Positions 1-10,113 are shown, numbered from the stretch's first letter. The stretch: 64,000 nt of DNA from Acanthochromis polyacanthus (GCF_021347895.1 NC_067116.1:45256628-45320627); one strand, 5' to 3'. Program-made: numbers and translations. Notes: generated by a model from the sequence alone, not told the origin.

Positions 1-990
1 CATCACTGTTTCAGTCAATAGACCCATGATTTGGGATGCAAACCAGCTCTGTTACTGCACCACTGGGATACAAGAACACTGCTCTAGTCGACCCCAGTTT
101 TGAAGTTGTGGTCATCAGTCATTAAAGTCACTGAAGTCTTCGTTTTGGTGCCCATTTCTACCTAAACACAGCAATACTCTCTGCTATAACATGGACTGTC
201 TGAACTTTGAGAGACTGCCTTCCTCTGGTTGCTACAGTATCCAACAGTAAGAGGTGGAACAACCAGGTACTACAGCTAATATCAGTCCTGGCTTATCATG
301 AACACATCTGTTCTGATGGGAAGTCATTAAACACCATTAAAGTCTTTGTCATGGTGCCGTCGCTAGCTAATACCACCTACAGCACTTTCTGCTTGCCAAC
401 ATGAACTGCCCGTAGCTCAAGTGACAAATGCTCCCCGCTCGCCAACATGAACTGTCTGTAGTCTGAGTGACGCCTCCCCTGGTCTTCACAGTATTTAATT
501 GCAAGATGCTCCACCTGGTGGAACAACCAGGTACTACAGCCTTTATCATTCCTGGCTTGTCTTAAACACTTGACCTCTAGTCTGAGGTCATGAAGCATCA
601 CAGAAGTCTTTGTCATGTCCATTGCTAGCTCAACATCAACAATACTCTCTGCTACGACACGAACTGCCATTAGTCCGAGAGACCACCTCCTCTGGTCTCT
701 ACAGTATTAAACAGTAAGAGGCTCCATCTGGTGGAACAGCCAGGCACTACAGTCTATATCAACCTTGACTTATCATAACATACCTGCTCTAGTAGGAGAC
801 CATTTAGCCTGACAGAAGTCTTTATGTTCCCTGTGCTAGCTAAATGCTCCCCGCTCGCCAACATGAACTGTCTGTAGTCTGAGTGACGCCTCCCCTGGTC
901 TTCACAGTATTTAATTGCAAGATGCTCCACCTGGTGGAACATACTACATACTTGGTGGATACTACAGCTGATCTACAACACATTTCCTGA
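1..990. repeat. Decayed tandem repeat, unit about 210-250 bp
   Basis: Four or five diverged copies of one unit follow each other. Landmarks that recur are a CATGAACTG-like word (near 190, 444, 660, 866), a CTGGTCT..ACAGTATT block and a GGTGGAACA..CCAGG block. Within it, 426-525 and 842-941 are an identical 100-bp direct repeat 416 bp apart, while the copies between are clearly diverged. No coding potential beyond short chance frames. Confidence 0.75.
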
Positions 991-1898
991 CATGCCTGTA
1001 GAGAATACAGGTTTTCACCGTCTTTTGGAGCTTATGGAGCTGCACTGTCTAACCCTACTCTCTAACACAACATTTCAGACAGTGTCCTGTTGGAGCTTTA
1101 CAAACACAGTTCCTGAATGCCTATGTAACATTAAGGAACAGCTGGATGCAAAAGGCCTTTTTTTCTTCATGCATGGCCGAGATATTCGGTTGTAAAGCAG
1201 ATATATTGGATCGTTTTGACTGCTTTAATTACATGAAGGTGTATTCTCAAGGAAAATGGTATCCGTGATAAAATATTAAATGTCTCAGATTGGATCATCA
1301 GGTGTTTGGGACATTCTAGAATTGTGTCGGCCTGACTGAGAGACAACAAGGAAATCAGATGTTGAGAAGAAGTTTGTTTATCTCAGGGCCTAAAGCGCAG
1401 CAACAGAAATCCCTACAAAGTGTAAATCACTAACACAGGGAGTCTTCTGAGGAGGATAGTCCACCATCGCTTTGTCTGTTTAAGCTCACAACCCTCTCCG
1501 TGGTGGACGCAGCCCATCTAACACACTGATGCTCTCATGCATAAACACATCAACACACAGCGGCTGAATGGAGGCTCCTGCTTCCTGGCTCCCCAGGCAG
1601 CTAATTACTGAGCCTTCCACACCGACAAAGGGAAGAGAGTCTCTCCATTCAAACATATTAAATCCCTCCATTTACGGGCTGCAGCAGAGGCGGCTGCAGA
1701 GAACGCAAGCGGAAGCTTGTTTTGCCTCCTGCATCTGTGTGTGACACTGAGTCCGAAAGAGGAGTTAAGGTTGCAGAAGTTTATGATGTGAGGCAGGAGG
1801 AGGAAGTGCATTTCTAATTTATTTACTTACATGTGTGCATTGAAAGCTAACTATACAACTAAATGTTGGAGCTCTCTGTGCTTGCTGCATAATATTTA
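991..1898. other. No feature recognised
   Basis: Single-copy-looking intergenic sequence upstream of insr. Open frames are short and on conflicting strands. I see no splice-bounded exon, RNA gene or repeat here. Confidence 0.5.
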
Positions 1899-2265
1899 GT
1901 TTTCAAAAGTCTAGGGTCATCCAGATAATTCCATGTTTCCATCAAAACTCCCACTTTTATCTATGTGCTAACATAACTGTACAAGGGTTTTCTAATCATC
2001 AATGAGCCTTTCAGCACCATTAGCTAACACAATGTAGCATTAGAACACAGGAGTGATGGTTGCTGGAAATGTTCCTCTGTACCCCTATGGAGATATTCCA
2101 TTAAAAATCTGACATTTACAGCTAGAATAGACATTTACCACATTAACAATGTCTACACTGGATTTATCATTCATTTCATGTTGTCTTCTTTGGGGAAATA
2201 ACAGCTATTCTTTCAAAAAAAAAAAGACATTTCTAAGTGACCTCAAACTTTGAACAGTACTATAA
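1899..2265 (+). mobile_element. Tc1/mariner-like miniature element, left copy
   Basis: The ends carry the CAAAAGT..GGGTCA and TGACCTCAAACTTTGAA words typical of fish Tc1/mariner non-autonomous elements. The body (ACACAGGAGTGATGG, CCCTATGGAGATATTCCATT, CCACATTAACAATGTCTA) has no transposase frame. The same body is present in reverse orientation at 2541-2890, so the two copies form a large inverted repeat. Partial relatives lie at 26163-26225 and 27000-27152. Confidence 0.75.
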
Positions 2266-2540
2266 TAAAATACAATAAAACCATAAAGAAAATGCAGTAA
2301 AAATATAGTAAAGAAATATTAAAAAATATGGTAAAATATTAGTATAAATACAGTAAAATCCAGTCAAAAAATATACTAAAAATGTTTTAAAAATACAGTA
2401 AAAATCTTGGAAGAATACAGCAAAAATGCAGCAAAATACAGTGAAAATATGATTTAAAAATAGTAAAAAAAAAATACTGTAAAAATAAACTTAAATATAT
2501 TCAAAATACAGTAAAATCTAGTAAAAAATATATTTAAAAT
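2266..2540. repeat. AT-rich spacer with ATACAGTAAAA-type short repeats
   Basis: Irregular runs of AAAATACAGTAAAAATA occupy the whole spacer between the two inverted element copies. It would be the loop of any foldback formed by the arms. Confidence 0.7.
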
Positions 2541-2890
2541 TTCAAAGGTTTGGGTCCCGTAGAAATGTCCTTATTTTTGAAAGAAAAGCAGTTATTTCCC
2601 CAATGAATATAGCATTAAATGAATGATAAATCCAGTGTAGACATTGTTAATGTGGTAAATGACTATTCTATCTGTAAACAGCTGATTTTTAATGGAATAT
2701 CTCCATAGGGGTACAGAGGAACATTTCCAGCAAACCATCACTCCTGTGTTCTAATGCTACATTGTGTTAGCTAATGGTGTTGAAAGGCTCATTGATGGTT
2801 AGGAAAACCTTTATGCAGTTATGTTAGCACATGGATAAAAGTGGGAGTTTTGATGGAGAACATGGAATTATCTGGATGAACCAGACTGTT
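2541..2890 (-). mobile_element. Tc1/mariner-like miniature element, right copy (inverted)
   Basis: Reverse complement of the 1899-2265 element, with matching blocks in the same order: AAATGTCCTTATTTTTGAAAG, TAGACATTGTTAATGTGG, ATGGAATATCTCCATAGGGG and CATCACTCCTGTGTTCTAATG. The arms differ by scattered substitutions and small indels, so the duplication is not very recent. Confidence 0.75.
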
Positions 2891-4777
2891 GAACAGTAGT
2901 GAAGTTTTCTGTGATAAATGGTCCAAACTTGCTGAAAGTTTTGACTAATATTTTCAGCTCTAGTATTCGATGCAGCAAATTCAAGAAAAATTAACAATTA
3001 AATGCTTAATAGATTCATCATATTTATGTTGAGCACTGATAATCTTTGTTTTTAATCTGTTCATTTTGTCTACATTAGGATGGAACATACCACCTATAAA
3101 CAAATGGTTCAACGTATATAAAACTACACATGCACATCAGTCAGTTTTCTGACACTTGCAAAAACAGCAGTAAAGCTTCCAGAAGTCTGAGACAGTTTAA
3201 ACCACCAGATCTGCGGCCTTCAAGTCGAACTTCAACAGACACACCTGTTTAGGGCATTTCTAATTTTGGGTTTTGGAGAGAAAATATTCTGTCTGACTGC
3301 AAACAAACATGTGACTTGTTTGTGCTGTTTTTACCTTCTTGGACTGGAGGGAACAAAACAACCCTTTGGTGGGAGGAAATTTGTATCTTTTGTTGTGCCA
3401 CTGCAGACAGTTTTGGTATGTGGTGTTTGCAACAAGAAGAAATAAAAAACTGGAATAATATTTCAGGGCTGAGGGACTAGTTTCACTGCTGTTTGCTCTT
3501 CAACAATCTCTGCGTCGTTCTCACGGCTGCAATCCCCCAAGTCTAAATAAACCGCCACCTGCGGGTGAAAACGCTGTGATAAAACCAGAAGTGATCAACA
3601 CATTAATGGCAGACACTCCATGTTCCCAGTGGAGATGCTGCCTTTGTGAGAGCGTTCTTCAGAGATATTAAGGCATTTAAAACCCCTCACACTCGATTTT
3701 AGATCTTCATCGACAGCGACCTTTGCCGAAGAATTCCTGGCCGCCTCACAACGACAGAAGCACAATATGCTCATTTGATGTGCACAAAGCTGCCGTCGCC
3801 TGGCTCTCTGGTCACATTTAATCCCTATTTATTCACACGTTGTATCCCTTTGTCCCTGTTTGACATTTTGGAGTGAGGTGAATTGGCTGTTATTTTGGAG
3901 CCACCTACTGAAATGAGGCTGTAGTGCAGCAGAGGCAGGCTGGAGCGAGGGGCTGCATGTGGAGACAGCACAAAAAAACATTCGCTCAACCCTCGTCTGC
4001 TGCCTCCCAACAAGGAAAGAAGTCGACGTTGTGCACAGCACCTGAGAGGAAGCGGGAAGAAGTTTTAAGAAGAGGCGAGGAGAGGGTTTGTGTTTACCTC
4101 CAGCTGGCGTCAGACGGCGTGACTGCCACAAAGAGATCTGTTTTGACTAGATTCCACAACCCTGAGTCCTTCAGACCTGTTGAATTTAATCTCACTAAGA
4201 CTCATTTACTCTGTTCACTGGGTAACAACATTCCTTCAGATTAACAACGAGCCACGAGCTCTTAGCCGAGCAGAGCGGCGCGGAAACGTCCAAGCACACA
4301 AGCTGCACCCGAATGCACCATAAATACGAAGCGATTGTTCTATTCTAATCTGTTCTCCTCTATTCGGAGCCAGCAGGTGAACAAAAAACAAACTGTGTTG
4401 GTAGGAAAGCCTTGCAGCTCTTGTGTGCTGCTAAGTTCCACTGATAGGGCAGGTTTCATTATGGGGATATTTGCTGTACAAATCTGAGGGAACTGTGTGT
4501 ACCTTCTTTATTGCAGGCAGGTATTCTGCTTCCAGGCTGCAGTGTGTAATGTTTACCCTCCTCTATGACACACGGACACTTTGTTTAGTCCACAATGCCA
4601 CTGCTGGACGACAACCTGACAAAGAAAATCTGGTACAAATGTGAAATTGTTGTGCGGTAGTTGTGCATTATCCTGTTGTATTGTGTCTTTGAACGCTCAT
4701 CCTATTGCCTATGTACAAAAATAATATTAAAATGCAAAAAAATAACCAAAATAGGGACATTTATCTTAGAATTATTA
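2891..4777. other. No feature recognised
   Basis: Mixed-composition intergenic DNA. A TATATAAAA word near 3115 and chance frames at 3829-4131 (-) and 3924-4244 (+) overlap on opposite strands without domain content; I do not call them genes. Confidence 0.5.
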
Positions 4778-4785
4778 GTTTCTAA

Positions 4786-5340
4786 AAGGGCTGGGCGATA
4801 TGGCCAAAAAATAAAATCTATTTTTTTAGTCATCTTGGACCATTACAATTTTAATGGATTTTTGTTGTTTCTTTGCGGTCTGTTTGCTACGGCTAGTGCT
4901 AGCCATGCTGCACTCCCGTAGCTGCAGCACTCTTCCCATTCTTTAGGAAGCCTCTGCTGGAGGTGCTGAAAGAGGTTAGTTTGCTGCTACTCTTCGTTTT
5001 CACAGTACTTTTGCAAACCTTGCACATGACTGTAGTTTGCTCTGTGTCAGTCTTGTCAAAGCCGAACCACTTCCATATAATCGATGTAACATGAGGCCCT
5101 TTTCTGGCGACCAACTCTTCGTCTGCTGTTCTGTCCGCCATGACGGGGGTGTGAGTGTTTTGGTGGAAGGAGATGAGAGGCGGAAGCAAACACCAGTGCA
5201 CAAGTCGTGAAAGGCAGGAGAAGAATCTGTATTGTTATATATTTAAGCTCGCCTCGATTTTACGATGTGGCAAATTTTCAAATCGTCAAGTTTTAAAAAG
5301 GCGAATTAATGGAATTAATTCGATTTATCGCCCAGCCCTA
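4786..5340 (-). mobile_element. Non-autonomous hAT DNA transposon with perfect 8-bp target duplication
   Basis: The left end reads AAGGGCTGGGCGATA and the right end, read inward, TAGGGCTGGGCGATA, giving terminal inverted repeats. Both ends are flanked by GTTTCTAA (4778-4785 and 5341-5348), the 8-bp target duplication expected of hAT elements. At 555 bp it is far too short for a full transposase; it retains only an N-terminal BED-finger fragment on the minus strand. Confidence 0.88.
4899..5141 (-). pseudogene. BED zinc-finger fragment of hAT transposase
   Basis: The minus-strand frame from the ATG at 5141 gives 80 residues starting MADRTADEELV. Seen in it are the aromatic part of a BED finger (IIWKWFGFDKTD), then the pair MCKVCKSTV at about residues 38-46. 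The family form ends with a His-rich second half; here the frame continues into Ser/Lys-rich sequence and stops inside the element, so the finger lacks its His pair. BED fingers are the N-terminal DNA-binding domains of hAT transposases and ZBED proteins. It lies wholly inside the 4786-5340 element and is a decayed remnant rather than a host gene. Confidence 0.8.
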
Positions 5341-5348
5341 GTTTCTAA

Positions 5349-6940
5349 GTAAGTTGAACCACCTATTTGAACACAGGAACTGATGTGAAAATGAATGGAT
5401 AGCTCATTGAATTAGAACATCTCTTTCTCAAGGCCATAGATGTTTTTTATCTCTCAATGAGGACATGGAGCACTCTGCACTGAACACATACAATACTTGA
5501 TTATGTGTAGCCACTTAAACCGACACAAAAAGCCAATAATCTCACGTTTCCGTTCCTTCCTTTTCTTAGTCACATGTGATCGTTGGACAGTGGACTGATG
5601 GGAAATCATGGTGTATTTTATTTGTAAAGAATGTGAAGTAAAACAGCACAGAAACACAAAGTAATACACTCAAAAGTAAGAAATAAAACCACAGCTCGTT
5701 CATAGGGAATCCAGGAAATCCTTGGATTTGTTTGGTTTTCATGGATCTTCCCAGGGCCATAATTATTCATACAGCAGTGTTTTAGCCTTAATATTCATTA
5801 TATTCAGTTAAAGTTGTACTTTGTGGAAGGTTTTCAGTCCTTACTCGTTAAATTAATCAGGTAAATGCCCACTTATAGAGTCTTAACCTCAATATTTAAA
5901 CTTGTTAGGGTAATTTGTTAACTTATTTTTCTACTGGAAAACACTTTGGCACGTGTTAGGTTTTATTTTTCTCAGCTATTATTAACTGAACACTGAAATT
6001 ATAATACATATGAGTGTTATAATATTGATAATAACAAGCATTTAATGTGCAATGAATGTCTGAGTTGTGCTTGACCTTTAAAAGGAAAGAGATAGAGCTA
6101 AGCGCTAACTCAGACAGGTCAGACTAGAAAGTTACAGCCGCTTACAAAAAATGATTCTTCTTCTCCACATGCACATGCTAACAAAGAGTTCTGGCTTTGA
6201 TACACAGCAAATTCCTATTTCCTTTTAATGTAACATCTAATTGCACTGAAACTGCTAATCTCAAGGTTATTTGAGGGAGAAAACCAGAATAATCCTCCCT
6301 AAGGACACCTGCATCCTCCTCATGAAGTACCACTGATGCCTACATCACAGCTCAGCTAACAGGACTAATACTAACTGGTAGAAGGTTTACAGGAGGGTTC
6401 TTTTCACAGGGTGTGGCTGCTGGGGATTGGATGAATCACATGCCAAGATATATGGACATATCTGTGCACCAACTAATGGGAGAACTAAGTCTAAACCAGT
6501 GTTTATCCCCACCTTTAGCCAATCACATTTCAATATTTCAATTATGTTGTGTTCCATAACCAATCACATTTCACCATACTGGAAAAAATATCGTGTTCAT
6601 ATCAGACTTCATCCTGTTCTGGGAGGCGGTTCCAAACAGAAAAGGTCGTTGTACAAGATTCTTTTGAGACACTGATATTTAGAAAATAAACAGCTTAACT
6701 GGAGAGAAGTGGTTTGTCTTCTATGTCAAAAAAAACACGCTCACCACACGACTGCTGTTGCTTTGACTGCGCTCTATAAATAACAGTCTGGACTAATAGT
6801 TTGATCAAGGACATAAATGCCAGGAAAACTGACAATGATATAGGTTAGAAAGAGGCATCAATCTTCCTCTGGGCAGTGGCAGGATAATGGCACCACAGTG
6901 GCCATTAGTGGCAGTCTGAGGTTTTATCGTTCCTCTGTGC
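5349..6940. other. No feature recognised
   Basis: AT-rich intergenic sequence without recognisable exons, RNA genes or clear repeats. Chance frames at 5454-5669 (-) and 6427-6675 (+) lack domains. Confidence 0.5.
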
Positions 6941-7148
6941 CACTGACGAGCCAGCGATGTGCCACAGACTGCCATGGACTCCCACTGAAGTGCCACAGAC
7001 AGCGAGTGAAGTGGCAAAAAACTTCCAAAGAAGTGCCACTAAGGTGCCACAGAGGTCACTGAGGTGTCAACAACTTCAACTGGCACGACTGGCACACACT
7101 GTTACTGAACTGACATGCGCTGCCAATGAAGTGCCATAAACTCTCATT

Positions 7149-7398
7149 AAATGGTAAATGGTTGTATTTATATATCGCTTTTATCCAAAGCGCTTTTACA
7201 TGATACGTCACATTCACCCATTCACACACTGATGGCGGGAGCTGCCATGCAAGGTGCTAACCACGACCCACCAGGAGCAATTAGGGGTTAGGTGTCTTGC
7301 TCAGGGACACCTGGACATGAACACGACGGGCCGAGGATCAAACCGGCAACCTTCCAGTTACAAGACGGCCACTCTACCCACTGATCCATGCCGCCCCC
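7149..7398 (-). mobile_element. tRNA-derived SINE, minus strand
   Basis: On the minus strand the head has a Pol III A-box-like TGGATCAGTGGGTAGAG (complement of 7372-7388) and a B-box GGTTTGATCC (complement of 7335-7344), as in tRNA-derived SINEs. The 3' part reads through AAGCGCTTTGGATAAAAGCG toward CATTTACCATTTA, a tail shared by acanthomorph fish SINEs. CTCATT occurs on both sides (7143-7148 and 7399-7404) as a short target duplication. It sits inside the minisatellite, so it is younger than the array. Confidence 0.85.
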
Positions 7399-8118
7399 CT
7401 CATTGAGGTGCCACAGACTTCAGCTGGCACAGTCTGCCACTTAGGCACCACTGAGGTGCCACAGACTGCCCCTAAAGTGCCATACTCTGACAATAGAGTG
7501 CCACATACTACCAATAAAGTGCCATTAAAGACCTCAACTGGCACAGTCTGCCGCTTAAGTGCCACTAAGGTGCCACAGACTGTCACTGAGGAGTGAATGA
7601 CTTTAGCTGGCACATACTGCCACTAAGATGCCTCTGAAATGCCACAGAGTGCCAAAAAGTGCCACAAACTGCCACTAAAGTGCCTCATATCACTAAGGTG
7701 GCATAGAATTCCACTAAAGTGCCCCAGACTGCTGCTTTAATGCCACATAAGTACCACAGACTACCAGTATGGTGCCTCTGAACTGCCACAAACTACCAAT
7801 AAAGTGTCACAGATCACTGTGGATCCATGGAATTCCACTTAAGTGGCACAGACTGCCTCTGAGGTGCCACAGACTTTCACTAAAGTGCCATAAATGGTAC
7901 CTCGACTATGGTGCCTCTGAGGTGCCACAGACGACCTCAAAGTGCCACAGACTACTACTAAGGTGCCATACACTGCCACCAATGTGCCGCTAAGGTCCCA
8001 CCAATGTGCCACAGACCACCAGTAAAGTGCCACTAAGTTACAACAACTCACTAAGGTACCATACAATTCCACAAAAGTGCCACTGAGGAGCCACAGACGA
8101 CCTCAAAGTGCCACAGAC

Positions 8119-8384
8119 TGCCACTGAAGTGTCGCAGACTACCACTAAAACGCCACAGACTGCAACTGAAGTGTCGCAGACTACCACTAAAACGCCACAG
8201 ACTGCCACTGAAGTGTCGCAGACTACCACTAAAACGCCACAGACTGCCACTGAAGTGTCGCAGACTACCACTAAAACGCCACAGACTGCCACTGAAGTGT
8301 CGCAGACTACCACTAAAACGCCACAGACTGCCACTGAAGTGTCGCAGACTACCACTAAAACGCCACAGACTGCCACTGAAGTGC
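8119..8384. repeat. 42-bp higher-order block within the minisatellite
   Basis: Six successive copies start at 8119, 8161, 8203, 8245, 8287 and 8329, with a partial seventh at 8371. Each joins two 21-bp variants, one with GAAGTGTCGCAGACTACC and one with AAAACGCCACAGAC. The copies are almost identical (one C-to-A change at 8164), unlike the diverged flanks, so this block was amplified recently. Confidence 0.9.
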
Positions 8385-8609
8385 CACCAAGATGCCACAG
8401 ACCCCTCCTGAGGTGCCACTGAAGCGTCAGTACCTGCCAGTGCCACTAGGAGGATCCAGGCCTCACTGACTGATAAGTTGCAGCCCTGAATGTATTGAGA
8501 ATGTGTTTTTGTTTTTATGCAAACAGTGAGAAATGACAAAACAATGTGTTGAATATTAAGAAACACATAAATGAGAGTATAACACGTGACTTTATGTATT
8601 TAAACTGTT

Positions 8610-8672
8610 GTGCCATTATTATTATCATTGTTATTATTGTCGTCATTATTATCATTATTATTATCATGTTGA
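8610..8672. repeat. ATT/ATC trinucleotide microsatellite
   Basis: Imperfect TTATTATCATTATTATTG-type repeats immediately upstream of the CpG-rich insr promoter. Confidence 0.85.
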
Positions 8673-8808
8673 TTATAAATGCTTCCATATGAGCAGACCA
8701 CATGCCCCTGTGCGCCGGTTTTTGCGGGTCGTGTTGCTATCTTACCCTCCAGCCTGACAAAAGAGCTCCGGAGCCTCAGACAGTCCGGATCCGGTTCCCG
8801 GTGGAGAG

Positions 8809-8865
8809 ATGGCGGCTGCTCGCTCCGTGTTTTCCCGCCGACCACGTGTGGCCCAGCTGAGGTGA
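8809..8865 (+). other. Upstream ORF or promoter ATG, 18 codons
   Basis: ATG in a strong context (GAGATGG) opens an 18-residue frame, MAAARSVFSRR onward, closed by TGA. Whether it is transcribed depends on the unknown start site; if initiation is near 9000 it lies upstream of the mRNA. Confidence 0.35.
8843..8848. promoter_or_regulatory. E-box CACGTG
   Basis: Palindromic bHLH site within the CpG-rich promoter. A second CACGTG is at 8583-8588, flanked as AACACGTGAC. USF, MYC/MAX and MITF/TFE factors bind this word; occupancy here is inference. Confidence 0.4.
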
Positions 8866-8875
8866 CTGGCAGGAC

Positions 8876-8883
8876 TTGTTTAC
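8876..8883 (+). promoter_or_regulatory. FoxO/DAF-16 element TTGTTTAC
   Basis: Exact match to the DAF-16/FoxO-family binding element in the CpG-rich region, 1.15 kb before the candidate start codon. FoxO activation of insulin receptor transcription during nutrient shortage is established in flies and mammals, so the site fits a feedback role. A single 8-mer may also arise by chance. Confidence 0.5.
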
Positions 8884-9308
8884 TGGTGGAGAGACTCGCA
8901 GAAAGAGCGACGGAAAGAGGGGAACCTGGGGGAGAGAGCTCGCCAAACGGGACGGGAATCCAAGTTTTTACCACTTGACCCGTCCTTGAAGTCCTTTCGT
9001 GTCGCTTTTTGCGCTTCTCGGAGGCGACGCGCTGACTTTGCGCGTGTTTTCACGCGGAACTCCGCCGCCGGGAGCCCGTTTGTTTTGGATTAGCCAGCTA
9101 GCTGTTTTCCCAGCAGCTAATCTGAGGAGAGGAACGGGCGGCGTGGTGGAGACTTTTCTCACTTCACGGCACCGTGCGGGTTAAAAAAAGACGGTATTTC
9201 GGTCTTTTCGCCGGTGGACGGAGAACAAGTCGCCTCCCAAGTCTTTTTTTCTGTTTGTGTTGTTTTTTTTCCAAGCCCCCCTCCGCCGTTTTTCCTTTTC
9301 GCCGTTTT

Positions 9309-9368
9309 ATGGGTCCGTTTGCGGCGTGGTGGTCAGCGGGGGTGAAGGAGTTCAGAGGAAGGTCGTAG
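9309..9368 (+). other. Upstream ORF, 19 codons
   Basis: ATG GGT frame ending in TAG in the presumed insr leader. It is followed by a three-codon uORF at 9411-9422 (ATG TGC CGC TGA). Both could lower initiation at the receptor ATG if the leader is scanned. Confidence 0.4.
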
Positions 9369-9710
9369 CGGGGAAAGCTGCACGTTTTTCCTGCCGAGGA
9401 GTTTCCTGGCATGTGCCGCTGAATAAAAAGGAGGAAGCACCGGGAGATAGACGGACTAGTGAGCCGCTAACCACCCCCAGATCTGGCCTTATATCCGGGC
9501 AGCATCGTCCGTAACTCCCGCAGCCGGAGCGGAGCTGTACGACTCTAATCTCCCTTTGGAGGTTTGTTGTTTTTTCCCTCTTTTTACCGCAGAGAAACGT
9601 TTGCAGCTTCTTCTGAACCTCCAGGCCAGCTTTCTTTGGGATTACCAGTGATTATATTTTCTTTATTTTTTACATTATTTTTAATAAGCGGAGCACCAAA
9701 ATCAAGCAGA

Positions 9711-9746
9711 ATGAACGCGGACTGTCGCCTTCGCTTTTGGAAATGA
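9711..9746 (+). other. Upstream ORF, 11 codons, overlapping the next ATG
   Basis: Frame MNADCRLRFWK closes with TGA at 9744-9746, which overlaps the next ATG at 9743 as ATGA. Such overlaps can couple termination to re-initiation; whether that happens in this leader is untested. Confidence 0.4.
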
Positions 9747-9931
9747 AGATTTTTACGCGCACATGTGTCGCCAGAACCCCAAGATCACGTTATTTTAGTG
9801 GCCTTCGTGTTTCCAGGGCTCAGAATCATCACAAACTTGGCTGGGAAGATATCAGAAAATACTTTAACCTCCACCCCCCGGTTTACGGGGGGGCAAACCG
9901 TGAATCCATTTGGGCTTTATTGGACCTTTGA
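9743..9931 (+). other. Upstream ORF, 62 codons
   Basis: Longest ATG frame in the leader, starting MKIFTRTCVAR and ending before the receptor ATG. It has no signal peptide, membrane segment or known domain, and contains a nested uORF in another frame (9763-9798). It is too Arg/His-rich and too far from the exon 1 donor to be the receptor start, so I treat it as regulatory or neutral. Confidence 0.4.
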
Positions 9932-10027
9932 GTGTTTTTCCTACTTTTGAAATTCCCACTGACTCTGAATAAACATATTTTTTATTTTTATTTTGAGGGA
10001 GCTTCAAGAGGATCCTCTCCAGGCAAA

Positions 10028-10113
10028 ATGAGGCTAAAGCTGCGAGCACAAATGGTGTTTTTTTATCATCTGCACCTGCATTCATTTGCCAGTGTGGACT
10101 AAAAACGGAGAAA
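10028..10113 (+). CDS. insr: Insulin receptor exon 1: signal peptide and mature N-terminus; apparent 1-base frameshift
   Basis: Exon 1 of insulin/IGF1 receptors encodes the signal peptide and a few mature residues, ending in phase 1 after a Gly-Glu pair. Here the bases before the GTGAGT donor read, in the required frame, FFIICTCIHLPVW then TKNGE and a split codon A; joined to exon 2 this gives [12 protein letters not shown], the family pattern (GEIC in IGF1R, GEVC in INSR). The only nearby ATGs, 10028 (A at -3) and 10052, are in a different frame: from 10028 one reads MRLKLRAQMVFF and then a stop at 10100-10102. The frames differ by one base across seven T at 10058-10064. Reading six T would give a normal signal peptide of basic n-region, hydrophobic core and polar end. 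Sequencing error, polymorphism or a real lesion remain possible. Confidence 0.8.

Larger units (their letters stand above)
6950..8460. repeat. 21-bp minisatellite (GCCACAGACTGCCACTAAAGT-like), interrupted by a SINE
   Basis: The word GCCACAGACTGCC recurs every 21 bp or a small multiple, with many substitutions, across 6950-7148 and 7399-8460. Because 21 is divisible by 3, long chance frames (for example 8108-8422 +) stay open; they are repeat translations, not genes. The array ends about 230 bp before the CpG-rich insr promoter. Confidence 0.9.
8690..10027 (+). promoter_or_regulatory. insr: CpG-rich insr promoter and long 5' leader
   Basis: From about 8690 to 9560 CpG density and G+C rise sharply above the flanks, and no TATA box is seen. 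A GC box GGGCGG is at 9136-9141, an E-box CACGTG at 8843-8848, and a FoxO element at 8876-8883. Insulin and IGF1 receptor promoters are known to be TATA-less and GC-rich with leaders near 1 kb, which would place initiation near 9000; this is inference since no start site can be seen. U-rich stretches at 9243-9270 and 9565-9590 resemble those in receptor leaders with reported internal ribosome entry. Several upstream ORFs lie in the leader. Confidence 0.75.

Noticed and set aside
8108..8422. Thr/Gln-rich 104-residue frame
   Set aside because: Period of 42 bp is divisible by 3, so the minisatellite stays open by construction.
9743..9931. Start of the receptor protein
   Set aside because: Frame closes before exon 1 ends, lacks a signal peptide and does not reach the donor.
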